DNA from: Olleya sp. YS
GTDB lineage: Bacteria > Bacteroidota > Bacteroidia > Flavobacteriales > Flavobacteriaceae
Direction of reading: 5' to 3'
DNA length: 64,000 nucleotides
Assembly: GCF_029760915.1 (NCBI RefSeq)
Contig: NZ_CP121685.1
Span: 1,276,001 to 1,340,000 of the forward strand
This document shows, piece by piece, positions 1 to 8,356 of the stretch. The position numbers and the translations under genes were made by a program. The notes under the pieces are model-generated. The model did not search any database. It saw nothing but the letters and a program-made list of their open reading frames with translations, and was not told the DNA's origin. Every line of letters begins with the position of its first letter. Positions within the stretch are counted from its first letter, which is position 1.

Positions 1-513
1 GTTATAAGTGCAATTTTAGGCTATCTTCTTGGTAAATTTCTAGGAGGAGGTAGTGATAATAATGTAGACATAGATGTTTACAAAAACAGAATTAGTAAGC
101 TGGAAACGGATTTAGCAGCTTGCCGAACAAGTAAGGAGGCTACCTCACGTTCTTCAGGAGCAGGAAACACAGTATCTTCGCTCGCAGCATCTACTGCTTC
201 TGCTAAAACTGGAGTTGCTTTTGATGCAGCAGCAGCTAAAGCAGCGTTTGGTAAAAAAATTAAAGAAAACGATTTAACTGTTGTTGAAGGTATTGGACCA
301 AAAATTCAAGAATTGTTTCATAACCATGATGTAAAAACATGGTCAGCATTAGCCAATTGTAGTGTAGAAAAATGCAAAGACGTTTTAAAAAGTGGAGGTA
401 AACGTTTTGAAATGCATAAGCCAGGAACTTGGCCAGAACAAGCAGACCTTGCTGCTAAAGGGTTATGGCAAAAGCTAAAAGAATGGCAAGATCAATTAGA
501 TGGTGGACGCTAA
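1..513 (+). CDS. Membrane-anchored helix-hairpin-helix protein (5' end outside window)
   Basis: The reading frame is open from base 1, so the start lies upstream; 170 residues are visible. They begin in the end of a hydrophobic segment (VISAILGYLLGKFLGGG), followed by a short heptad-like stretch (KNRISKLETDLAAC, about 28-41) and an Ala/Ser-rich linker. The C-terminal domain (about 90-170) carries VEGIGPKIQELF, the GxGxK hairpin signature of helix-hairpin-helix domains, then TWSALANCSVEKCKDVL and a conserved end (MHKPGTWPEQ, WQKLKEWQDQLDGG). Such C-terminal domains are seen in small membrane proteins of flavobacteria and are often labelled DUF4332-like or flap-endonuclease-like. DNA binding is only inferred from the HhH motif; no nuclease residues are visible. 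Two terminator-like hairpins follow. Confidence 0.75.
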   Translation, partial: VISAILGYLLGKFLGGGSDNNVDIDVYKNRISKLETDLAACRTSKEATSRSSGAGNTVSSLAASTASAKTGVAFDAAAAKAAFGKKIKENDLTVVEGIGPKIQELFHNHDVKTWSALANCSVEKCKDVLKSGGKRFEMHKPGTWPEQADLAAKGLWQKLKEWQDQLDGGR

Positions 514-538
514 AAGTCTATTATCTAGAAACAAAAAA

Positions 539-570
539 AGCCAATATCTATATTTTAGATATTGGCTTTT
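539..570 (+). terminator. Rho-independent terminator
   Basis: AGCCAATATCTA pairs perfectly with TAGATATTGGCT (539-550 with 556-567), followed by a short T run. It lies 25 bases after the stop of the HhH protein gene. Confidence 0.8.
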
Positions 571-580
571 CTAGTAATAT

Positions 581-628
581 AAAACCTTAATTCAATGCCG
601 AACTTGTATCGGGAGAATTAAGGTTTTT
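581..628. terminator. Second hairpin, possible bidirectional terminator
   Basis: AAAACCTTAATTC (581-593) pairs with GAATTAAGGTTTT (615-627) and is followed by more T. It sits between converging genes and could stop transcription from either side. The rest of the 514-742 gap shows nothing further. Confidence 0.6.
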
Positions 629-742
629 TTGAAGTTGATTAATAGCATTACGAATATATACATATTAAACACTAGATTAAACAACTAATTTATAGATGGT
701 AAGAAAAATTGTATAACTGGTCATTTTGCTTACTTCAGTATT

Positions 743-1873
743 CTAACTGTATTTTACTTTTCTTAAAATACGTAACACTTCTTTGTATTTGGTATAAATT
801 TCAGGAAAGGGTTTTAAGTATGGCTTAGCATCGCTTAACTTATCCAATGCTTCATGAAATAAATTTAAATAGCATATTAAATACGTATCAGGTAGGTTGT
901 TTAGATCACTTAACTCGTTATTATTCAAAACGTGTCCTTTTTTTAGTTTTTCTAAAATGGCATTATTAGAATTGTAAATGTGATGTAATATTTTTTTGTC
1001 AAACTGAGGTGGGTTAAATATTAACGTGGAATCAATATTATAATTTGCATTATTACCAAAACTAATAACTGTACGCTCTAAAGGATAATATTTGTAAGAC
1101 TTTTGAAGCCCAAGCTGAACGTACTCAACAATTGTGAACGAATCTGTGTCATAACTAATAGCCACTTCATCTAAGGTTGAAAAAAATAAACGGACTTGCT
1201 CATTAATAAGTTCAATATCGACTCTAGAGTAAAACGTTTCGTCTTTAACTTGCTTTTTTTCGCCTGACCAACACAACACAAAATATTCTTTAAACACAAT
1301 GTATTTTGGATTGTAGTCTTGTCGTTTTTGCATAAAATCAAAAACACCATCTAAAGTGTATTCAATATTATTTTGTGCATGACTCTCAATAGCTTCTACT
1401 ATTTTAGAGTTTACATCTTTAATGTCGCTTTTAAATACTTTAGGCATGCTCATGCTACCATCTCTAAAAAAAACAGAACCTCCATAATATTTCCAGATGT
1501 TTTTTCTAAGCGATGTCAATCTTTCATTAGCACGAATGGTAACTAACCCTACGACTTTATCATCTGGTAAATGTGGAAATGGAATATTCTCGTACTGCAC
1601 TATTGGTGGATTGGTTAAATAGGCATTAATGAGGTTTTGGATTTTAGAATCGTCAAAAAAATCCACACCTATAATCTTATTGTCTTCATCTTCTACACCA
1701 ATAACGATGTACGAGTTGTTTTTAGGATTGCTATTGGACAACGCGCAAACATGCTTTAAAAACTTTGCTTTTCCTTCTTTTTGGCTAATATCAATCTTTC
1801 GCTTTTTGTCATAAAAACTGTTCTCATCGTTATGTGCGAGCAGGTTTTTAATTAAAAGGCGTTTGTTAATCAT
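743..1873 (-). CDS. AlbA_2 / Schlafen-like ATP-binding domain protein
   Basis: 376 residues. The N-terminal half resembles the AlbA_2 (Schlafen AlbA-like) domain found in many bacterial putative transcriptional regulators: ID-ISQKEGKAKFLKHVCALSNS, then SYIVIGVEDEDNKIIGVDF, then a strand ending in VFFRDGSMS. This order (helix, IxGVxD-type strand, basic strand, 'R-x-G' end) is typical of the family. The C-terminal half (about 150-376) has no recognisable domain. No membrane segment or signal peptide. The stop of the upstream SDR gene is only a few bases from this start, so the two are probably co-transcribed. The true substrate (DNA, RNA or nucleotide) cannot be told from sequence. I am fairly sure of the domain and unsure of the role. 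Confidence 0.7.
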   Translation of the reverse strand: MINKRLLIKNLLAHNDENSFYDKKRKIDISQKEGKAKFLKHVCALSNSNPKNNSYIVIGVEDEDNKIIGVDFFDDSKIQNLINAYLTNPPIVQYENIPFPHLPDDKVVGLVTIRANERLTSLRKNIWKYYGGSVFFRDGSMSMPKVFKSDIKDVNSKIVEAIESHAQNNIEYTLDGVFDFMQKRQDYNPKYIVFKEYFVLCWSGEKKQVKDETFYSRVDIELINEQVRLFFSTLDEVAISYDTDSFTIVEYVQLGLQKSYKYYPLERTVISFGNNANYNIDSTLIFNPPQFDKKILHHIYNSNNAILEKLKKGHVLNNNELSDLNNLPDTYLICYLNLFHEALDKLSDAKPYLKPFPEIYTKYKEVLRILRKVKYS

Positions 1874-1876
1874 TGC

Positions 1877-2629
1877 TTAATTTTTATTTACAATAGTACT
1901 ACTAGCCTGAGCAGTGCAAAACATAAGTACATCCGCAATATTGACGTGTGCTGGACGTGACACTGTAAAGTAAATAACATCAGCCAAATCTTCTGGTTGC
2001 AACGCTTTGTAGCCTTTATAAACAGTATCTGCTTTAGCATCACCTTTAAAACGTACTTTAGAGAATTCGGTTTCAACCAAACCAGGATTTATGGCTGTAA
2101 CTTTTATTCCAAATGGGTTAAGGTCAATACGCATACCTTCAGTAACTGCAACTACTGCGTGTTTGCTAGCACAATACACATTGCCTTTTGGATAGACTTC
2201 TTTCCCAGCAGAGGAGCCTATATTAATGATATGTCCAAATTGACGCTCAGTCATTTGTGGTATTACCGCTTTACTAACATATAATAACCCTTTAACATTA
2301 ATATCCATCATAGCATCCCAATCGTCTAAATCACCTTCTTGTATTGGGTCTAATCCGTGTGCATTTCCTGCGTTATTTATAAGAATATCTATTTGTTTAA
2401 AGTCTTTAGGTAAAGATTCAATAGCCTCGAAGACCGCTTTTTTATCACGTACATCAAAATTTAAAGTGTGGACTTTAGTTTGCTTTGCTAACGCTTTTTC
2501 AATAGTATCTAAGCGTTCTTGTCGTCGTCCACAAAGGATGAGGTTAATTCCGTGTTTTGCAAACTCGTGTGCAGTTGCGCGTCCTATACCACTAGTTGCT
2601 CCTGTTATTAATGCTGTTTTATTACTCAT
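1877..2629 (-). CDS. Short-chain dehydrogenase/reductase (SDR family)
   Basis: 250 residues, a normal length for a classical SDR. The NAD(P)-binding motif TGATSGIG is at 9-16, the structural NNAG at 85-88, and the catalytic Ser about 139-140 with YCASK giving Tyr152 and Lys156. The adenine-ribose binding region GRRQERL after strand 2 suggests NADP(H) preference. It resembles the YdfG-type 3-hydroxy acid/serine dehydrogenase branch, but the substrate cannot be fixed. It lies between the AKR gene upstream and the AlbA_2 gene downstream on the same strand with very short spacers, so a three-gene transcript is likely. Confidence 0.9.
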   Translation of the reverse strand: MSNKTALITGATSGIGRATAHEFAKHGINLILCGRRQERLDTIEKALAKQTKVHTLNFDVRDKKAVFEAIESLPKDFKQIDILINNAGNAHGLDPIQEGDLDDWDAMMDINVKGLLYVSKAVIPQMTERQFGHIINIGSSAGKEVYPKGNVYCASKHAVVAVTEGMRIDLNPFGIKVTAINPGLVETEFSKVRFKGDAKADTVYKGYKALQPEDLADVIYFTVSRPAHVNIADVLMFCTAQASSTIVNKN

Positions 2630-2638
2630 AATTTATTT

Positions 2639-2661
2639 TTCACTATTCACTATTCACTATT
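2639..2661. repeat. Heptamer repeat TTCACTA x3 in an operon spacer
   Basis: Three perfect tandem copies of TTCACTA (2639-2645, 2646-2652, 2653-2659) plus TT fill the spacer between the aldo/keto reductase stop and the SDR start. The last bases overlap the reductase stop codon. Confidence 0.9.
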
Positions 2662-3535
2662 AGGGTACTTTATGTCCTTGACAAGCCACTAAAATTAAAA
2701 ACCAATCTTCTAATTCTAACTCTATGGTTGTTGCTGCGTAAGCATCAGATAACCGTTTTGTATTAGTTGTACCAATAACAGGCAAAATGTTTGCTGGATG
2801 CTTCATAATCCAAGCTAATAATAATTGGTCTTCAGTTGCATTGTATTTATCCAGTAACTCACCTAATTGTTTATGTATACGACGTGTTTGTTCGTTATCC
2901 TCTTTAAATACATTACCTAATGGCGACCAAGACATAGGTTGTATGTTGTGCAGTTGCATATGGTCTAAACTCCCATTGTGCATTGCTGTGTGATGGGTTA
3001 ACGAAAACTGTATTTGATTCACTTTTACGTCAACAACCTTCGAAAGTAAGTCAATTTGTGATGGTGTAAAATTTGATACTCCAAAATCTTTAATTTTACC
3101 CTGTTGTTTTAAAGTAGACACAGCTTCAGCAATTTCCTCAACGTCCATCAATGGGCTTGGTCTGTGTAATAACAGTAGGTCTAAATAGTCTGTTTTTAAA
3201 TTTTTTAGGGACTGTTCTGCAGACCAAATAATGTAGTCTTTACTATAATTATAGTGCTTAACTTTGTTTTCTGGACGCGCTTCACCAAGATATTGGATTC
3301 CACATTTGGATATCAATTGGATGTGGTTTCGGTCAATATGGCTTTCCGCAAAAGCGTTACCAAAATCTTTTTCGGTACTGTAATCACCATAGATATCTGC
3401 ATGGTCAAAAGCTGTTATATTAGCCTCAACGCAGTGATGCATGAGGTTGACCATGTTTTTTTTATCTAGTTGTTTTCCCCATTGTCCCCAAGTCATTGTT
3501 CCAGCAATGACTTTAGAAAAGTTGTTTTTTATCAT
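2660..3535 (-). CDS. Aldo/keto reductase
   Basis: About 291 residues from the ATG at 3535; an in-frame upstream start at 3568 would add 11 residues but the family normally begins just before the first beta strand (FSKVIAGTMTWG). The AKR tetrad is complete: Asp and Tyr in HADIYGDY, Lys in LISKCG, His in LLLHRP. GKIKDFGVSNF and PVIGTTN are family signatures. The overall form is like the YdhF group of NADPH-dependent carbonyl reductases. Cytoplasmic. It leads the AKR-SDR-AlbA_2 group. The substrate is unknown. Confidence 0.88.
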   Translation of the reverse strand: MIKNNFSKVIAGTMTWGQWGKQLDKKNMVNLMHHCVEANITAFDHADIYGDYSTEKDFGNAFAESHIDRNHIQLISKCGIQYLGEARPENKVKHYNYSKDYIIWSAEQSLKNLKTDYLDLLLLHRPSPLMDVEEIAEAVSTLKQQGKIKDFGVSNFTPSQIDLLSKVVDVKVNQIQFSLTHHTAMHNGSLDHMQLHNIQPMSWSPLGNVFKEDNEQTRRIHKQLGELLDKYNATEDQLLLAWIMKHPANILPVIGTTNTKRLSDAYAATTIELELEDWFLILVACQGHKVP

Positions 3536-3638
3536 AAATTCTATTTCTTCTATAAAAGTAAAAAACAAAATACGCTTTAAAGGCTTTTAAATGCTGAATT
3601 TTTAACCAATTATTAACACCATAACATCAATTTTTTTT

Positions 3639-3646
3639 TCAATTTG
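3639..3646 (+). promoter_or_regulatory. Weak promoter candidate for the Bat operon
   Basis: TCAATTTG matches the Bacteroidota -7 box TAnnTTTG with one mismatch and lies about 45 bases before the moxR start. No convincing -33 TTG is seen at normal spacing. Confidence 0.3.
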
Positions 3647-3691
3647 CACACCTTGATTGAAATACAAATTCATTCCCTTAAAAAACAATAG

Positions 3692-4696
3692 ATGATGGAA
3701 GAAATTAGTACAATTGATATTAAATCAATTAACGAAAAAATTGAAAAGGAAAGCGCTTTTGTCGACCTATTAATGCTTGAAATGAATAAAGTAATTGTTG
3801 GACAAAAACATATGGTCGAGCGATTACTGATTGGTTTATTAGGGCAAGGACATATTTTACTAGAAGGTGTACCTGGTTTAGCCAAAACATTAGCTATTAA
3901 TACACTATCACAAGCTATTGACGCTAGTTTTAGTCGTATACAATTTACTCCAGATTTATTACCTGCAGACGTTGTTGGTACTTTAATTTTCAATATGAAA
4001 GAGAATGATTTCTCAATCAAAAAAGGACCAATATTCGCCAATTTTGTATTAGCAGATGAGATTAATCGTGCTCCTGCAAAAGTGCAATCTGCTTTATTAG
4101 AAGCGATGCAAGAAAAGCAAGTAACTATTGGAGATGAAACGTTTGTGTTAGACAAGCCATTTTTGGTTATGGCTACTCAAAATCCTGTGGAGCAAGAAGG
4201 AACCTACCCTTTACCAGAAGCACAAGTGGATCGTTTTATGTTAAAAACAGTTATAGATTATCCAAAGCAAGCAGAAGAGCAATTAATTATGCGTGCTAAC
4301 TTAAAAGGAAATTGGGATAAGGTTAATCCTGTAGTTTCTGTTGCACAAATATTAAAAGCACAAGACGCAGTTAGAGAGGTATATATGGATGAGAAAATTG
4401 AAAAATATATCTTAGACATCATCTTTGCGACACGTTATCCAGAAAATTATAAACTAGCCGATTTAAAACCATTAATTTCTTTTGGAGCTTCACCACGTGG
4501 AAGTATTAATCTAGCTACAGCAGCAAAATGTTATGCATTCATAAAGCGTCGTGGTTATGTTATTCCAGAAGATGTGCGTGCTGTAGTGCACGATGTGTTA
4601 CGTCACAGAATAGGCATTACCTATGAAGCTGAAGCCGAAAATGTAACTTCTGAAGACATCATTAACAAAATAGTTAATGAGATTGAAGTACCATAG
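3692..4696 (+). CDS. MoxR-family AAA+ ATPase
   Basis: 334 residues. Walker A GVPGLAKT at 59-66, Walker B FVLADEINRAP around 118-127, sensor region ATQNPVEQEGTYPLPEAQ and the following arginine of VDRFM. The C-terminal lid domain has SPRGSINLATAAK. MoxR ATPases are chaperone-like partners of VWA-domain proteins; this one heads the run of DUF58, BatA and BatB genes, all carrying VWA domains, which supports the classic moxR-bat arrangement. Two adjacent ATG codons (3692 and 3695) could both serve as start. Cytoplasmic. Probably the first gene of an operon reaching 12842. Confidence 0.95.
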   Translation: MMEEISTIDIKSINEKIEKESAFVDLLMLEMNKVIVGQKHMVERLLIGLLGQGHILLEGVPGLAKTLAINTLSQAIDASFSRIQFTPDLLPADVVGTLIFNMKENDFSIKKGPIFANFVLADEINRAPAKVQSALLEAMQEKQVTIGDETFVLDKPFLVMATQNPVEQEGTYPLPEAQVDRFMLKTVIDYPKQAEEQLIMRANLKGNWDKVNPVVSVAQILKAQDAVREVYMDEKIEKYILDIIFATRYPENYKLADLKPLISFGASPRGSINLATAAKCYAFIKRRGYVIPEDVRAVVHDVLRHRIGITYEAEAENVTSEDIINKIVNEIEVP

Positions 4697-4698
4697 AA

Positions 4699-4769
4699 TT
4701 TTAGATTTTAGAATGTCGAATAACGATTAACAAAAATCGTAAATCAAAAAATCTACTATCGTAAATCAA
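4699..4769. repeat. Spacer with tandem heptamers and a 12-bp direct repeat
   Basis: Two perfect copies of TTTTAGA (4699-4705, 4706-4712) are followed by two copies of ATCGTAAATCAA (4736-4747 and 4758-4769), 22 bases apart, the second ending three bases before the DUF58 start codon. Confidence 0.85.
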
Positions 4770-4772
4770 TAA

Positions 4773-5639
4773 ATGGATACCAAAGAATTACTAAAAAAAG
4801 TACGTAAAATAGAGATTAAGACACGTCGTTTGTCTGATCATATTTTTGGAGGTGAATATCATTCGACCTTCAAAGGACGTGGTATGACTTTTTCTGAGGT
4901 AAGACAGTATCAGTTTGGTGATGATGTTAGAAATATAGACTGGAATGTTACTGCGCGTACTAACCAACCACACATAAAAGTTTTTGAAGAAGAGCGTGAG
5001 TTAACCATGATGTTGATGGTTGATGTGTCTGGATCAGAGTTTTTTGGTACAGAGCAACAATTTAAAAATGAAATAGTTACAGAGATTGCTGCTACGCTAG
5101 CGTTTTCGGCAACTCAGAATAATGATAAGATTGGATTAATTCTGTTTTCAGATGACATAGAGTTGTTTATTCCACCAAAAAAAGGACGTTCTCATGTATT
5201 AAGAATTATTAGAGAGTTAATCGAGTTTGAACCAAAAAGCAAACAAACCAATATAGCTGAAGCATTAAAGTTTTTGCGTAATGTGATGAAGAAAAAAGCA
5301 ATTGTATTTATCATGAGCGATTTTATTGCTGATGATTACAAACAAACGCTTAAAATTGCTGCTGGGAAACATGATATTACAGGAATTAGAGTGTACGACA
5401 AGCATGAAGAAAGTATCCCTAATTTAGGAATGGTACAAATGGAAGATGAAGAAACTGGCGAGTTGATGTTAGTAAATACTAGCTCTAAAGCAGTCAGAAC
5501 TAACTACACTAAGTTTTATAACAACAAGGTAGATTATTTTAAAGACAGTTTTGCAAAGTCTGGAGCAGGAAGTATAGCTTGCAGAACAGATGAGAGCTAT
5601 GTTAAAAAATTATTAGGATACTTTAAAACTAGAGGGTAA
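4773..5639 (+). CDS. DUF58 domain protein (VWA-like), Bat operon
   Basis: 288 residues, typical for DUF58 proteins. The N-terminal DUF58 signature is clear: GxFRG-like 'STFKGRGMTFSEVRQYQFGDDVRNIDWNVTAR' region (about 28-60) with the conserved DDVRxIDW. A VWA-like fold follows with the metal-ion-dependent motif in VDVSGSEFFG. No membrane segment. Genes of this type always sit beside moxR and are thought to be clients or partners of the ATPase. The spacer before it is made of short direct repeats rather than a ribosome binding site. Confidence 0.93.
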   Translation: MDTKELLKKVRKIEIKTRRLSDHIFGGEYHSTFKGRGMTFSEVRQYQFGDDVRNIDWNVTARTNQPHIKVFEEERELTMMLMVDVSGSEFFGTEQQFKNEIVTEIAATLAFSATQNNDKIGLILFSDDIELFIPPKKGRSHVLRIIRELIEFEPKSKQTNIAEALKFLRNVMKKKAIVFIMSDFIADDYKQTLKIAAGKHDITGIRVYDKHEESIPNLGMVQMEDEETGELMLVNTSSKAVRTNYTKFYNNKVDYFKDSFAKSGAGSIACRTDESYVKKLLGYFKTRG

Positions 5640-5644
5640 TAATT

Positions 5645-5672
5645 AAAGTAAAAAGTATAAAGTGAGAAGTGA
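5645..5672. repeat. Heptamer repeat AAAGTNA x4 overlapping a start codon
   Basis: AAAGTAA, AAAGTAT, AAAGTGA and GAAGTGA follow each other in exact 7-base register. The GTG used as start of the next gene is inside the third unit, so slippage here would move or destroy the start. Confidence 0.8.
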
Positions 5673-7335
5673 AACGTTTTCAAAAATAGTAACTCAATCA
5701 CAAGTATTAAGGTTTAACCTTATAGCTTTTGTCGTATTGCTTGTACCTTTTATTTCAGTAAGTCAAGTCACTTCATCAATAGATTCTACGTCAATAAAAA
5801 TAGGTGAGCAAATCACTTATAAAATTCAAGTTGAAACTGATACCGTAAATCGTGTGGTATTCCCTGAAGGGCAAAGTTTTGTGCCTTTAGAGATGATTGA
5901 ATCTTATAAAATAGATACGACTAAGCAAGACGCTAAATACAAGCTTATTAAAAAATATGGATTAACTCAGTTTGATTCGGGACGTTATGTTATCCCAAAA
6001 CAAAAAGTATTAATTGCTGGAAAACAATTCCTGACAGATTCGTTGTTAGTTGAGGTTAATACAATTGAAGTCGATACCACCAAGCAAAAGCTTTTTGATA
6101 TCAAACCCATGTTAGAGGTCGAAAAACCTGCTAGTAACTGGTGGAAATATCTGCTTATTGGATTAGCTATTGTGTCTTTGGCAGGGTTTTTAATTTATTG
6201 GTTTGTTTGGCGCAAAAAGCCATTAACAGAAGAAGAGGAAATTGCTTTATTACCTCCTTATGACAGAGCAAAACTAGCACTACAAAAGCTTGATGAAAGC
6301 AACTACTTAGAGTTTGATAAATACAAAGAATATTATTCTGAATTGACTTTAGCCATTAGAAAGTATCTTGATGAAAAAGTGTATGATAGAGCTTTAGAAA
6401 GTACTACAGACCAATTAATTACAAGGTTAGAAGTATTAAGCGATGGAAACCAAATAGATTTATCAAGAGACGATATTAAAAAATTAGAAGATGTTTTAAA
6501 GCGTGCCGATTTAGTAAAGTTTGCAAAATCTGCTCCAGATAAGGAATTAGCCAAAATTGATAGAACGGTAATAGACCAAGAAATTGACGTAGTTAAAGAA
6601 GCGCTTCCAGAACCAACAGAAGAAGAAAAGTTACTGGATTTAGAGTATAAAAAACAACAAGAACGTAAGGAATTTAGACAAAAAATATGGGTAACTGTTG
6701 CAGCGTTAGTTTTTATGCTAGGCTTGATCTTTGCTGCTTTTAGTTACAGATACGGTTTTAACTACGTAGTAGATACTATTTTACAAAAAGAGACCAAACA
6801 ATTATTAGAAGGCAATTGGGTAAATAGTGACTATGGTTATCCACCAATAACCATTTCTACTCCTGAGGTTTTAAAAAGAGAGGAAGCACCAGTTCCGGAT
6901 GAGTTAAAAGACAAAGTAAAAGTGTCTGCATTTGGGTATGAGTTAAAAAATAAACTGACAATAGCAACAGCTTCAACAGTTTTTTCTGGAATGCCAACTG
7001 GTGAAAATCAACCATCAACAGAAGATAATTTGTTAAAGGCAATAGAAGGTAATTTAAAAGCAATGGAAGCAGAAGGTGGACGAAATATTATCTCTAACAG
7101 AGATAAATTTGTAACACCTAATAATGCAGAAGGTGTCAAAACTTCTGGGACTTTTGAGTTTCCTATAGATGAAGATAAACAGGATTACGTTACTGGTGAA
7201 TTTGTTATACTAAGCTTTGCTAATAAAGACGTTATGCAACAAATCTTAATCACATGTCTAAAGGACGATATTTATTTAGATCAAGTGGTAGAACGTATTT
7301 TAGCATCTGTAGAACTTAATCAAAAAGAGGACTAA
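5662..7335 (+). CDS. BatD-like membrane protein, extra gene of the Bat operon
   Basis: 557 residues from a GTG; no ATG exists near the beginning, so the exact start is uncertain. The N-terminus has a signal-peptide-like stretch (LIAFVVLLVPFISVSQ), then an Ig/BatD-like periplasmic domain (SIKIGEQITYKIQVE, DSGRYVIPKQKVLIAG), a first TM about 163-183 (YLLIGLAIVSLAGFLIYWFVW), an acidic helical segment with KYLDEKVYDRALESTTDQLI as in DUF4381-type proteins, a second TM about 344-362 and a C-terminal domain of about 190 residues that I do not recognise. It overlaps batA by one base (TAATG). Known bat operons often carry one such gene between DUF58 and batA. Function unknown; a partner of MoxR/BatA is inferred from position. 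Confidence 0.75.
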   Translation: MRSETFSKIVTQSQVLRFNLIAFVVLLVPFISVSQVTSSIDSTSIKIGEQITYKIQVETDTVNRVVFPEGQSFVPLEMIESYKIDTTKQDAKYKLIKKYGLTQFDSGRYVIPKQKVLIAGKQFLTDSLLVEVNTIEVDTTKQKLFDIKPMLEVEKPASNWWKYLLIGLAIVSLAGFLIYWFVWRKKPLTEEEEIALLPPYDRAKLALQKLDESNYLEFDKYKEYYSELTLAIRKYLDEKVYDRALESTTDQLITRLEVLSDGNQIDLSRDDIKKLEDVLKRADLVKFAKSAPDKELAKIDRTVIDQEIDVVKEALPEPTEEEKLLDLEYKKQQERKEFRQKIWVTVAALVFMLGLIFAAFSYRYGFNYVVDTILQKETKQLLEGNWVNSDYGYPPITISTPEVLKREEAPVPDELKDKVKVSAFGYELKNKLTIATASTVFSGMPTGENQPSTEDNLLKAIEGNLKAMEAEGGRNIISNRDKFVTPNNAEGVKTSGTFEFPIDEDKQDYVTGEFVILSFANKDVMQQILITCLKDDIYLDQVVERILASVELNQKED

Positions 7336-8339
7336 TGTTAGACGGAATTACATTTTTAAATAAAGAATTTTTCTGGTTGTTACTAGCACTACCATTAGCA
7401 ATTATTTGGTACGTGTTTAAACACAAGCAACAAACTGCAGAGCTTAAAATTTCAAGTCTAAAAGGTTTTAAAATAACTAACTCTTGGTTGCCTAAACTAA
7501 AACACCTTTTATTTGCATTACGATTATTGGCTTTAGCTATATTAATTACAGCACTAGCAAGACCACGTACGTCAGAAACTAACACAAAAACTAAAACTAC
7601 TAGAGGTATAGATATTGTCATGGCAATAGATGTATCTGCAAGTATGTTGGCTAAAGATTTAAGACCAAACCGTTTAGAAGCTTTAAAAAATGTGGCTACA
7701 AAGTTTATTAAAGGAAGACCAAACGACAGAATTGGATTAGTAGAATATGCAGGAGAAAGCTATACCAAAACACCAATAACCAGTGATAAAGCGATTGTTT
7801 TAAGTTCGTTAAACGAAATAAGGTACAATACTATTATAGATGGTGGTACAGCTATTGGCATGGGTCTAGCAACTTCTGTAAATAGACTTAAAGACAGCAA
7901 AGCTAAAAGCAAGGTTATTATTTTATTAACGGATGGTGTCAATAATTCTGGGGTATTAAATCCAAATATTGCAAGCGAATTAGCAGTAGAGTATGATATA
8001 AAAGTTTATACTATTGGGTTAGGTACTAATGGAATGGCTCTAACACCTTATACCATTGATAGAAACGGACAATTTCAATACCAACGAGCTCAAGTTAAAA
8101 TTGATGAAGATTTACTAAAAAACATCGCAAAAGTGACTGGAGGAAAATACTTTAGAGCGACAAATACGCAAAAACTAGAGCAGATTTATGCCGAAATTAA
8201 TAAACTAGAAAAAACAGAAATAGACGAAATAAAATACACCACATATCAAGAACATTTTAGACCATTTATTTGGGTTGCAGGAATCTTGTTATTGTTAGAG
8301 TTTTTAATAAGAATCACGCTATTTAGAAGTTTCATTTAA
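7335..8339 (+). CDS. batA: BatA, VWA-domain inner membrane protein
   Basis: 334 residues. Two N-terminal TM segments (about 8-26 and 55-75), a VWA domain starting at RGIDIVMAIDVSASML with an intact MIDAS DxSxS (DVSAS), TDG in LLTDGVNNSG, and a C-terminal TM (about 310-330). This topology places the VWA domain on one face of the inner membrane next to the BatB paralogue. BatA-E are named from the Bacteroides aerotolerance operon; their biochemical role is still unclear. It begins within the stop codon of the upstream gene, indicating translational coupling. Confidence 0.93.
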   Translation: MLDGITFLNKEFFWLLLALPLAIIWYVFKHKQQTAELKISSLKGFKITNSWLPKLKHLLFALRLLALAILITALARPRTSETNTKTKTTRGIDIVMAIDVSASMLAKDLRPNRLEALKNVATKFIKGRPNDRIGLVEYAGESYTKTPITSDKAIVLSSLNEIRYNTIIDGGTAIGMGLATSVNRLKDSKAKSKVIILLTDGVNNSGVLNPNIASELAVEYDIKVYTIGLGTNGMALTPYTIDRNGQFQYQRAQVKIDEDLLKNIAKVTGGKYFRATNTQKLEQIYAEINKLEKTEIDEIKYTTYQEHFRPFIWVAGILLLLEFLIRITLFRSFI

Positions 8340-8356
8340 AAGTATTTAGAAGAAGA

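Noticed and set aside
2639-2661. Heptamer tracts as CRISPR repeats
   Set aside because: Units are 7 bases and contiguous, with no spacers; no cas genes in the window.
3345-3360. TTTCCGCAAAAGCG word here and TTTCCGCGAAAGCG near 31010 as a dispersed repeat
   Set aside because: Both lie inside coding sequence and encode the same peptide (AFAE) in unrelated proteins; coincidence of codons is enough.
3670-4155. 161-codon open frame antisense to moxR
   Set aside because: Covers the Walker A region of an intact MoxR gene; composition (Ser/Ile/Cys) is what the opposite strand of conserved coding DNA gives.
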